A DNA stretch of 64,000 bases from Oscillatoria sp. SIO1A7 (GTDB lineage Bacteria; Cyanobacteriota; Cyanobacteriia; Cyanobacteriales; Laspinemataceae), in NCBI GenBank assembly GCA_010672965.1, contig JAAHFN010000036.1, forward strand, positions 1 through 64,000, written 5' to 3'. The notes under the pieces are model-generated. The model was not told the origin of the DNA, did not search any database, and saw only the letters and a program-made list of their open reading frames with translations. The position numbers and the translations under genes are program-made. This document shows, piece after piece, positions 56,227 through 63,565 of the stretch (positions are counted from its first letter, which is position 1; every line of letters starts with the position of its first letter).

Positions 56227-56538
56227 ATGCTGACAGATATAGATCGGCAAAACTTAATCGAATTTGGCAAACAGTGGAAAGAGGCAGCAGACAATAATAA
56301 GGAGCTATTTAAGGAAGATTTTAATAAAAATTTTGAGGAGGCTTTGGGTAAAGCATTCGTTAATTTGTTAGATGATATGCTTTATTTCTTTTCCAAAAAA
56401 GACGACGGAAAAATAGACCAAACAGAACAGGATTTAATTGACTGGGCCAAGGAATTTAGTGCAAGGATTCAAGGCGAAAAGAAAAATGATTTCAATGAAG
56501 AACTAGCTTTGATTAAGCAAGGATTTTACCAAGGTTAA
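56227..56538 (+). CDS. Small acidic protein with EF-hand-like loop, family member 3
   Basis: 103 residues. Same start as genes 2 and 4 (MLTDIDRQNLIEFGKQWKEAADNNKE) and the same AGGAGAA ribosome site. The middle differs (FKEDFNKNFEEALGKAFVNLLDDMLYFF), the loop reads SKKDDGKIDQTEQD and the end is ELALIKQGFYQG. The shared first 28 codons fall inside the perfect duplicate; the remainder has diverged, so the copies have been recombined or selected differently. Confidence 0.75.
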   Translation: MLTDIDRQNLIEFGKQWKEAADNNKELFKEDFNKNFEEALGKAFVNLLDDMLYFFSKKDDGKIDQTEQDLIDWAKEFSARIQGEKKNDFNEELALIKQGFYQG

Positions 56539-57033
56539 ATCAGCTTTCCTGGATTTAGGGCGAACAAATTATAGATAGGGGCGATCGCGCAGGGTGCTTG
56601 CAGCGCGATCGCCCCTCACCGTATGTTCTCAATTCTCAATTCTTAAAGTCAGACGAATTGTACCAAACGAGCGAGCGCCGGAAAAGATCGCCCGAGCCAC
56701 TGGAGCGATCGCGCCAGCTTCCCAGGGTTTCAGCTTTTGCAACAAAATGTAACACATTTCTATCGGCTGCGCCAGAACTAGCATTTGGGAGCATTCGGGA
56801 GTTTTAAGGTACTTTGCCTCCCTTGTCACCCTTAGCAAAATGGATTATATTAGGTTCGCTCGCAAAAATAGGAATATTGGTTTTGACCCTGCACATTTGT
56901 GCTACGCTCAAAACCAATATTCCTAGAAAACATTGCCCCGATCTAGATGGGATGACCTTGCTGGGGGCGGGTTGCAGACCCATCTCCCCCCAGCAAGAGA
57001 ATGCAAACAATACTTGAGTTAGGAGAAAAAACA
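56539..57033. repeat. Second copy of the 807-bp duplication (upstream unit of gene 4)
   Basis: No visible difference from 55732-56226, including the HIP1 hairpin (56578-56615) and the 17-bp inverted repeat (56870-56886 and 56908-56924). It provides gene 4 with the same upstream region as gene 3. Confidence 0.9.
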
Positions 57034-57339
57034 ATGCTGACAGATATAGATCGGCAAAACTTAATCGAATTTGGCAAACAGTGGAAAGAGGCAGCAGACA
57101 ATAATAAGGAGCTATTTGAGAAAGAAGGTTTCAATAAATTTATTGAAGACGATTTGCGTCAAAAATTCGGTATTTACTTTGAATCGATACTTAAGTTTGT
57201 TGCCAAAGAAGATGACGGAGAAATAGACCAAACAGAAAAGAATTTAATTGAATGGGGACAAGAATTTATTCTAAATGTTAAAAGCGAATCGTTCGATGAA
57301 GCAGTAGATTTGATTAAGCAAGGATTTAACCAGCGTTAA
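57034..57339 (+). CDS. Small acidic protein with EF-hand-like loop, family member 4
   Basis: 101 residues. DRQNLIEFGKQWKEAADNNKELFEKEGFNKFIEDDLRQKFGIYFESILKFV, then the loop AKEDDGEIDQTEKN, LIEWGQEF and AVDLIKQGFNQR. Its body is closer to gene 2's domains (IEDDLRQ) than to gene 3, so the order of duplications was not simply nearest-neighbour. Function unknown; no other family recognised. Confidence 0.75.
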   Translation: MLTDIDRQNLIEFGKQWKEAADNNKELFEKEGFNKFIEDDLRQKFGIYFESILKFVAKEDDGEIDQTEKNLIEWGQEFILNVKSESFDEAVDLIKQGFNQR

Positions 57340-57656
57340 GTCCTCTTTTCTGGGTTGATAAAAACGGGTTATAGAGGAGCAAAAATAATTTTGACGCGAG
57401 CCCCGAAACCCTTGTAATACCAAATTCGCTCAAGTTAAGAACTCTAGCTGAGAAACCCGGTTTGTTGGAAAAACCGGGTTTCTGACTCAAGCGAAAAACT
57501 CTAGCTGAGAAACCCGGTTTGGGAGCATTTCAATTTCGTAGCCGGACGCCTAACGCCTAAAGGCGCGGCTACACAAACAAAGCCCTTTCAGGCTACCGAT
57601 TGCAAAAGTGAAATGCTCCCCCCGGTTTGTTGGAAAAACCGGGTTTCTGACTCAAG
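57340..57656. repeat. AACCCGGTTT repeats with nested family D element
   Basis: CTCTAGCTGAGAAACCCGG units with GTTGGAAAAACCGGGTTTC occur twice (about 57441-57494 and 57497-57657). The second unit is interrupted by the family D element 57521-57620. No gene. Confidence 0.85.
57521..57620. mobile_element. MITE-like element, family D (100 bp, 8-bp target duplication)
   Basis: GGGAGCATTTCAATTTCG left, AAAAGTGAAATGCTCCC right. CCCGGTTT is duplicated on both sides (57513-57520, 57621-57628). The uninterrupted copy of the host repeat 60 bp upstream shows the original site. Confidence 0.93.
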
Positions 57657-60218
57657 CTAAGAACTCGAAACTCTTAAGCTCAGACGAATCGTGCCACTCG
57701 CCGATCGCGGGAAAGACCAAGAAGAGATTGCCTCCTTAATAGGATCTATCGCTGCTGGGTCGTCCAGAGTCGAAGCGGTATCGTCAAACAAAATTCGGAT
57801 CGAGCGGTCGCTCTGAATCGAAATCTCGAAAACAATCTCGCCGCTAAGTCCTTCGGGCAAATCCACCGATTGCAAATAATTGCTCAAATTGGCGATCGCG
57901 CTGCTATCCAACCCAGTCGCGCTAAGCACTTCAATCCGGTTGAGGATTTCCTCTTCCTCAGTTTTCTCCATCTCCGGTTCTGGCTCTCGTGCTGGCCTTG
58001 GTGCATTGACCGGCGGAGCTGGTCGCGGCGATAAAACACTTTGGTCTATAGCACTTTCAGACTGTAGCGATCGCCGAGGACGAGCTACTGCTCGCGGTTG
58101 GGCTTGTCCTGGCTGGGCGCTGCCAGTAGCAAACTCGTCGTCTTCGCCAGAATCGCCAAAAATTCCTTCATAGCTAACTCCTTCTGGCAACTCCACCGGC
58201 ACCTCTACTCGCTCTGTCCTGCCGTCGGGATTGACTCGAACTTCCTCGCTCACCGCCACAAAAGCCGTGTATTGAGAAAGCAAGCTATAAGCCAGAGCCG
58301 TATCGGTCACTGCCTTGACGCCGCTAACAGTCTCGCCGCCATACATTTGATTCATCAAATCCTTAATCCGATGTCGCCCCCAGAGTTGGGGAATAGCTGG
58401 ATTGCCGCCATTTTCAAAATCGATATCGAACTTTTTCTCGTAACGCTTGCCGCCAGCAGTTATGCCGGTCACTCGCAACTTACCTCGGGCGCGATCGCCT
58501 TTGCGCCCAAACAAAACCAACGGCTGCTCGGCAAATAAATCCGGCGGCGAATTGGGATAAATCTCCGGCTGCGACCCGGCACCTTCCCAGGTCACTTGAA
58601 TATTCGCTAAAACCGGATTATTAATCTGCTCGAAAAACTGCTGAGTCACCTCGGCAGTCGGTTCGTCTTGGCGCACGACTTGTACCGTACCCCGTCCCAC
58701 TTCTGCCAGACGATTCAGCAAAAATCGGTTAGTAGAACTGCCCACGCCAAAGCTATACAAGCGATTCCCCGGTTGCAAGCGCCGCTGCACCTCGGCAATA
58801 ACCTCCGCTTCGTTGCCAATATAGCCATCGGTCAGCAGCACGATACTGCGCAATCGCCCTTCTTCTGCGGCGGTAAAATTCAGCACCGTTTGGATGCCAT
58901 TCAACAACTCCGTGCCCCCGTCGGCATCCAATCCGTCGATATAGGACATTGCCCGTCGGCGATTTTCCGGCGTATTCGCTAAAGATGTTGGCGAGAGCAT
59001 TTGAGCCGTATTGGCAAAATCAATAATTGTAAATGTATCGTTAGGATTCAAACCATTGATGAAGCGGCGCATGAGTTCCTTGGATTTTGCCAAAGGGTCG
59101 CCGGATTGCGAGCCAGAAGTGTCCATCAGGAAAACCACATCCTTGGGCACAATGCGATCGGGTTTGTATTTCAGCGCCGGAATCAAGTAAACGGCAAAAT
59201 GACCTCCCCTTCGATCTGCTTGGCTCAAGACCTTAGTCATGGTTTTTTTGCAAGAGACGCGATAGCGCAGGACTAGGTCTTTGTTGGGAATGGTGTCTTT
59301 TTTGTCTAGCTCGACCCGAACAATACCTCCTTTTTTAGAACTCTTAATTTGATGAGAAGTAGAATGCAGGTCGTCAACGGGCAATCCGGCATCAATTTCA
59401 ACGGTGACACCAATGTCATGTCCCGAACGACTGCCCGGACGCAGTACGGGGGGATTAATTCGGGAAGCATCGGGGACGCGGTTGGTTCCAGTTGTGCCTG
59501 TAGGCGTACCGGGAATATAACGCGGTCCGACGACCATTGGGAAGACAAACTCATAGTCGCCTCCCTCGAATTTTAGAGTTTCGGTGTAGCGAATGGTAAC
59601 GTCTATTTTCTCCCCGGGTTTGATGTTCGCTAGGGATTGGGTGAAGATATTGGCGCGTTCTTGTTCGAGCAGTCCGGCGGTGCGCCCTTGCTGTCTGGCT
59701 TGTTCGTATATTTCTCGTGCTTCTTCCCGTTTTTTGATGTCCCCTTTGATGATGCGATCGCCTATTTTAATTTCCATCTCATCCACTGCTGCCGTATCGG
59801 GCAACGGAAAAACATAGACCGCTTCTAGGGGATTTTCAAAAGGATTCTTAAAAGTTTGAGTAACTTCGACTCGGGAGAGATTGCCGGCAATTTTGGCGGC
59901 AACTTCCGTATGCTCTAGGGGGAAAACCTGTTCTTGCCCTTGTTCGGAAATGGCATACAAGCCGCTGCTAGGCTCAGAAGGACGCTTGTCCTTATCCAGG
60001 CTGGCTCTCAGACGAGACGTTCGCCCTGAGCGGAGTCGAAGGGCGGGAGTGCTAGAGCCATCCCTTGCCCCCTGGTTTTGCTTCTGGTTTTGCGCCACCA
60101 ACTGAGTTGTATCTGCGGATCGATCGCTTTCCAAGTTGCGCGCCAAAACGAAGCGACCCACCGACCCTGCGGCAAGGGCGATCGCTAGGCTAACGGGTAA
60201 AACATAGATAAGCTTCAT
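57657..60218 (-). CDS. VIT and von Willebrand factor A domain protein
   Basis: 853 residues, exported (signal peptide MKLIYVLPVSLAIALAAGSVG). The VIT domain (about 105-235) is marked by VTQTFKNPFENPLEAVYVFPLPDTAAVDEM and KKREEAREIYEQARQQGRTAGLLEQERANIFTQSLANI. The vWA domain (about 360-530) has MIDAS residues DTSGS near residue 365 and VLLTDGYIGNE. The C-terminal region is Pro-rich, then an AMIN/energy-transducer-like strand pair. It resembles inter-alpha-trypsin-inhibitor-like bacterial proteins; function unknown, probably surface adhesion. Residues about 57-85 (TPALRLRSGRTSRLRASLD) are encoded by an inserted GCCCTGAGCGGAGTCGAAGGGC palindromic repeat. Confidence 0.85.
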   Translation of the reverse strand: MKLIYVLPVSLAIALAAGSVGRFVLARNLESDRSADTTQLVAQNQKQNQGARDGSSTPALRLRSGRTSRLRASLDKDKRPSEPSSGLYAISEQGQEQVFPLEHTEVAAKIAGNLSRVEVTQTFKNPFENPLEAVYVFPLPDTAAVDEMEIKIGDRIIKGDIKKREEAREIYEQARQQGRTAGLLEQERANIFTQSLANIKPGEKIDVTIRYTETLKFEGGDYEFVFPMVVGPRYIPGTPTGTTGTNRVPDASRINPPVLRPGSRSGHDIGVTVEIDAGLPVDDLHSTSHQIKSSKKGGIVRVELDKKDTIPNKDLVLRYRVSCKKTMTKVLSQADRRGGHFAVYLIPALKYKPDRIVPKDVVFLMDTSGSQSGDPLAKSKELMRRFINGLNPNDTFTIIDFANTAQMLSPTSLANTPENRRRAMSYIDGLDADGGTELLNGIQTVLNFTAAEEGRLRSIVLLTDGYIGNEAEVIAEVQRRLQPGNRLYSFGVGSSTNRFLLNRLAEVGRGTVQVVRQDEPTAEVTQQFFEQINNPVLANIQVTWEGAGSQPEIYPNSPPDLFAEQPLVLFGRKGDRARGKLRVTGITAGGKRYEKKFDIDFENGGNPAIPQLWGRHRIKDLMNQMYGGETVSGVKAVTDTALAYSLLSQYTAFVAVSEEVRVNPDGRTERVEVPVELPEGVSYEGIFGDSGEDDEFATGSAQPGQAQPRAVARPRRSLQSESAIDQSVLSPRPAPPVNAPRPAREPEPEMEKTEEEEILNRIEVLSATGLDSSAIANLSNYLQSVDLPEGLSGEIVFEISIQSDRSIRILFDDTASTLDDPAAIDPIKEAISSWSFPRSASGTIRLSLRVSSS

Positions 60219-60554
60219 AGATTTGCCTATATCTAGAACAATTCTAAGATGGCATTTTTCCCAAGCCGTGCGAGCGACCGTTACAGTTTTTGCAACGGTG
60301 GGGGCGATCGAGGCCCAGGCTGGCTATACCAAATCCAGTCGTAGGACGGGCGGAGCGCCTGTCCCTAAAATTTCAAAGCCTCCCGTAGGACGGGCGACAC
60401 GAGAGTCCCGCAAATCTCAAAGCCTCCCGTAGGATGGGCGACACGAGAGTCCCGAAAATTTCAAAGCTTCCCGTAGGATGGGCGACACGAGAGTCCCGAA
60501 AATTTCAAAGCTTCCCGTAAAAAATTTTTTATCCAGTAGGCCGATGGAAGGATT
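60219..60554. repeat. 43-bp tandem repeat array
   Basis: Four copies of GTAGGACGGGCGACACGAGAG followed by TCCCGAAAATTTCAAAGCCTCCC run from 60341 to 60520, the last two nearly identical. They lie just downstream of the aspartic-protease operon and upstream of the vWA gene (both minus strand). No gene. Confidence 0.85.
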
Positions 60555-60929
60555 TTACAAAATCTCGTCTCCCAGAGTCAGTACGAGCGATCGCATATCT
60601 ACCACTAGCCTCCGGCTTTTCAGCCACTGACGGCCTATTAAAATTTCTGGTACTCCAAAACCAACATGGACGGGAATATCAAATTCTTTTCGATCTAATA
60701 GCACCTTGCCAGCATAGAGGTCAAAGTTTACCTCTTCCCGGGCAGTTTCCATTTTTTGCTGGCCTACATAAATCCAGTCCAGCGCCTCTAAATCTTGGGC
60801 GTTCATGGCCAGCCAACCTGAAAACCCCGTATCCAGCCACGCCTCCACGGGTAGTTCTAATCCATTATTAGCAATTAAATGTAATTCAAACAATAGCTCG
60901 TCATTCTCGCCAAAAGTGCCATTTATCAT
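60555..60929 (-). CDS. Retropepsin-like aspartic protease
   Basis: 124 residues, a single-lobe clan AA aspartyl protease that must dimerise. The catalytic motif is AWLDTGFSGWLAM (about residues 30-42, with the D-T-G triad), followed by a hydrophobic-hydrophobic-Gly pattern VGFGVPEILIGRQWL near 88-102. No signal peptide, so cytoplasmic. The ATG overlaps the stop of the upstream 105-aa gene by four bases (ATGA), so the two are translationally coupled and probably act together. Confidence 0.85.
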   Translation of the reverse strand: MINGTFGENDELLFELHLIANNGLELPVEAWLDTGFSGWLAMNAQDLEALDWIYVGQQKMETAREEVNFDLYAGKVLLDRKEFDIPVHVGFGVPEILIGRQWLKSRRLVVDMRSLVLTLGDEIL

Positions 60930-61243
60930 ATCGTGCCGCAGACTCCTGTTTCATTAATACGGAAAACATGAAGCTTGGCGTTTGGGTGCTTCTCATGGGC
61001 TATATGTGCCGCAGTTAATTGATTTCGGTCGATAAAATACTCGCCACTTTCTGGCTCGACTGCTATAAACCAGTTGTAGTGAGTCTTAATCAATTCTGGT
61101 TGGAGGCTATCGAACGTTACCTTACAGCGCTGATAAATAGCTTCTCGCTCTGCTTGCCATTGGGCTTTTTTTTCTGGAGACCACTGTATTTCTGGGAAAA
61201 CCCTTTTCCGCCGCACCGCGCGAGCTGGCTTAGTTTTGGTCAT
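60926..61243 (-). CDS. Hypothetical protein with conserved C-terminal domain, operon partner of the aspartic protease
   Basis: 105 residues. A basic N-terminus (MTKTKPARAVRRKRVFPEI) is followed by a helical part (SPEKKAQWQAEREAIYQRC) and a C-terminal domain YNWFIAVEPESGEYFIDRN...AKLHVFRINETGVCGTI, resembling DUF5678-type sequences. A paralog lies head-to-head at 61423-61739. The ribosome site GGAGAAGG is good. Function unknown; it may be a binding partner or substrate of the protease downstream. Confidence 0.7.
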   Translation of the reverse strand: MTKTKPARAVRRKRVFPEIQWSPEKKAQWQAEREAIYQRCKVTFDSLQPELIKTHYNWFIAVEPESGEYFIDRNQLTAAHIAHEKHPNAKLHVFRINETGVCGTI

Positions 61244-61286
61244 TGTTGCCTTCTCCTATTTGCTATTTTTATATCTTAGTTTGGGC

Positions 61287-61338
61287 ATTGGGCATCGGGC
61301 ATCGGGCATCGGGCATCGGGCATCGGGCATCGGGCATA
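61287..61338. repeat. GGGCATC heptamer array between divergent paralogs
   Basis: One GGGCATT and about six GGGCATC heptamers in tandem. It separates the two paralogous genes that point away from each other. Confidence 0.9.
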
Positions 61339-61422
61339 GTTTGCATTCTATCCCGCGAATAAGCAAATTGTGCTTCTAAATAAGATTATAATGAAAAAAT
61401 ACAGTTTTGCTCGGTGACAACC

Positions 61423-61739
61423 ATGACCCAGATAGCTACAAAGCACCGGCCCCGACGAGGCAGGATATTTCCCGATCGCACGTTACCGCCAAATTAGCAA
61501 TACTTAAGGCAGATAGACAGGCTAGGGCGCGATCGCTGCCGCCAAATTTTCGAGCGACTTCGCCCGCAATGGGGGACTATTACAATTGCTTAATTGCCAT
61601 TGAACCCGAGAGCGGCGAGTATTTAATTGATGCAAAACTTGAAGGTTTAATCCAAAAAATGCGCGATCCCTACGGCCATACAGATTTGAAGCTGACAATC
61701 TTTCGGCTCGACGAGAAAGGAACTTGTGGAAAAATCTGA
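61423..61739 (+). pseudogene. Frameshifted paralog of the 60926-61243 protein
   Basis: ATG 61423 opens MTQIATKHRPRRGRIFPDRT, matching the paralog's MTKTKPARAVRRKRVFPEI, but stops after 24 codons. The C-terminal domain YYNCLIAIEPESGEYLIDAKL...LKLTIFRLDEKGTCGKI continues in the next frame to 61739, so a one-base indel near 61480 seems to separate the halves. Only a TTG-started frame (61407) covers the C-terminal part in one piece. Alternatively that frame is the true gene with a divergent N-terminus. Confidence 0.55.
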
Positions 61740-61803
61740 CAGGCAGGAGGCAGCGACAATGGTAATTATTTTAAAAAACTTTGTCGCTGCTAATTTGTGA
61801 CAT

Positions 61804-62310
61804 TTAACGTATCGCCCGAGCTGAAGTTTCTCTAATCCATTCACAGGCTTCCTCTGCTGTCATTGTTTTATAGCTATCTAGCTCGCTAGCCAGGATAATG
61901 GCGTCCACTAGGCGATCAAACGCGCTAGCATAAGCCACAACAGCGTCTTGCTCCCCTTGCAAAATCACCCAAGCCCCATAGCAACAATTTAGAAAAGCCT
62001 GCAACTTAGATCCCATATCTGACGGAGGATCGATCGCCTCATAAGCAAAGTCAGCCAGCCATTCTCGCCGCTCCTCGGAAAGCTCGCCCCAACGCTCTTC
62101 AACTGTCGCCGCTAAACCATTGGCTCGTTCCGCCAGCTGCCAGAGGCGCGAAGCCTTCGATGGGCTCCTTTGGAAAATCGCCGCCAAACCATTGGCTCGT
62201 TCCGCCAGCTGCCAGAGGCGCGAAGCCTTCGATGGGCTCCTTTGGAAAATTTGCCGAATCTCCGACGGACTAAATGCGTCCGGCGGACTCAGTGCATAAG
62301 CACAACTCAC
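61804..62310 (-). CDS. Antitoxin-like protein A, partner gene missing
   Basis: 168 residues from GTG 62310, backed by GGGAGGAAAGG eight bases upstream; a TTG frame to 62418 has no ribosome site. It shares with the gene at 63525 the blocks SPSEIRQIFQ, SRLWQLAERANGLAA, WGELSEERREWLADFAYEAIDPPSDMG, AFLNCCYGAWVILQGE and MTAEEACEWIRE. A 72-bp segment (62116-62187 and 62188-62250) is duplicated so that IFQRSPSKASRLWQLAERANGLAA occurs twice. The overlapping start of a toxin gene (GTG 61844, NGLEKLQLGR) is still visible, but the toxin body is gone. Confidence 0.7.
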   Translation of the reverse strand: MSCAYALSPPDAFSPSEIRQIFQRSPSKASRLWQLAERANGLAAIFQRSPSKASRLWQLAERANGLAATVEERWGELSEERREWLADFAYEAIDPPSDMGSKLQAFLNCCYGAWVILQGEQDAVVAYASAFDRLVDAIILASELDSYKTMTAEEACEWIRETSARAIR

Positions 62311-63076
62311 TTGCCTTTCCTCCCAGGATCCAGTCTCTCTATGACAATACTCCTTACGGTTCCTTGATTCCGAAAGTAGAATCCAGGATCCCGACTCTGA
62401 AGGTGCCTCTAGAAGCAACGGTACAATAAGGTTTTTGGTCCATTATCAAAAACTGTCCGAAGCATTGTTCTAGTGGCATTATAAAACAAAAAATCGAATA
62501 TAGCGACTCCAAATCATTCTTTTTTTCTTTTCGGGGAGTCGCCGACTGCTGAAACAATGGCCGGGTAAGGGTTTTAGTGGCCACTAGCTTCGCTGGTGTA
62601 TTTGGTAGGACTTACCCATAGATACCCCCATAGATACCTTACATGTGGTATCTGGCTAGGAAAGTACGCTAAATGTATTCTTGGCCGGGGCAATTTGCAT
62701 AAGTCCGGTCTGGGCTCTTCCGGAGTCAATATATGCTTTATATAAGAAAATCTTATTATTTTGAATAATTTAACCAAAAAATAAATATGATAGGGCTTGG
62801 CGGGTAAATCTAAAACCAAAGCCAGGTAAGCGTTTTCAGCCCTTTGTAGCCCTAAAACTGTATTCATTATTGCAATTTAGGCCCTCACGGTTATTCTAAT
62901 TCTCTCCCAACTATGGGGCCGCTTACATCTATTTCGGGGACGAAGCTATAATTTTCCAGCCAAACCCCTGCTATAACCCGAAGCTCAGAACCCAGTAAGA
63001 ACAAAACCGTCCCACCTACCATAGTAAATGGTATAGCGCTGCAAAATTATTGGAGTATAGGCATGGTTGTAGATGC
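62311..63076. other. Spacer with a family C element
   Basis: Family C element at 62606-62707 (TAGGACTTACCCATAGATA ... GCAATTTGCATAAGTCC). Otherwise nothing supported; open frames at 62354 and 62574 cover the element or lack ribosome sites. Confidence 0.55.
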
Positions 63077-63565
63077 TTATTTCTCTCCTACCTCCTTCTC
63101 TTCCCTGTCGGCGTTTCTCTCATTAGCCGAATTGTTTTTTTTGCTCATAATTTCTGAAGATTCTATAATTGCCAGTATTACAGATCTCAAATTATTGTCT
63201 GGAGGGCGTTTTTTAAACTCGGCGTGGGTGTAAATCCATACAAGTACAACTTCTTTTATGGCTGAATTTATCAAATATATCAGCCGCCCTTGTCCTGCGG
63301 CTCCCCTAGAAATCTGAGGCATTTTGAACTCCAGCTTCCACAGTTCCCAACCAGCACATTTAGTCCCTTTAGGCCAAGGCTCTAAATGTCCCAAGGGCGG
63401 ACTGGGGCAGGGCTTTTCGCTCAAAGCGTATATTAACTTTTCGATTAATTGGACGAACTCAGCTTGCCCTGCCGGATTTTTCCTATAGCGATCGCGGATC
63501 TGTTTTTGCAGCGTCCTCTCAAAATTAATGGAGCGCCCGATATGAAATTTCTCTAATCCATTCAC
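63077..63565 (-). CDS. RelE-like toxin candidate
   Basis: 162 residues from GTG 63565, overlapping the end of the antitoxin-like gene by 41 bp. TLQKQIRDRYRKNPAGQAEFVQLIEKLIYAL and the strand AAGQGRLIYLINSAIKEVVLVWIYTHAEFKKRPPDNNL match a RelE/ParE-type ribonuclease fold, in which basic residues near the strand end act in mRNA cleavage. A charged C-terminal tail (KKNNSANERNADREEKEVGEK) is extra. The overlap and order (antitoxin first) are typical of type II toxin-antitoxin pairs. Confidence 0.65.
   Translation of the reverse strand: MNGLEKFHIGRSINFERTLQKQIRDRYRKNPAGQAEFVQLIEKLIYALSEKPCPSPPLGHLEPWPKGTKCAGWELWKLEFKMPQISRGAAGQGRLIYLINSAIKEVVLVWIYTHAEFKKRPPDNNLRSVILAIIESSEIMSKKNNSANERNADREEKEVGEK

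Noticed and set aside
55791-57034. Duplicated 67-76-codon frames upstream of acidic genes
   Set aside because: They lie in the duplicated upstream unit, start without ribosome sites, and the homologous region before gene 2 is broken by an element.
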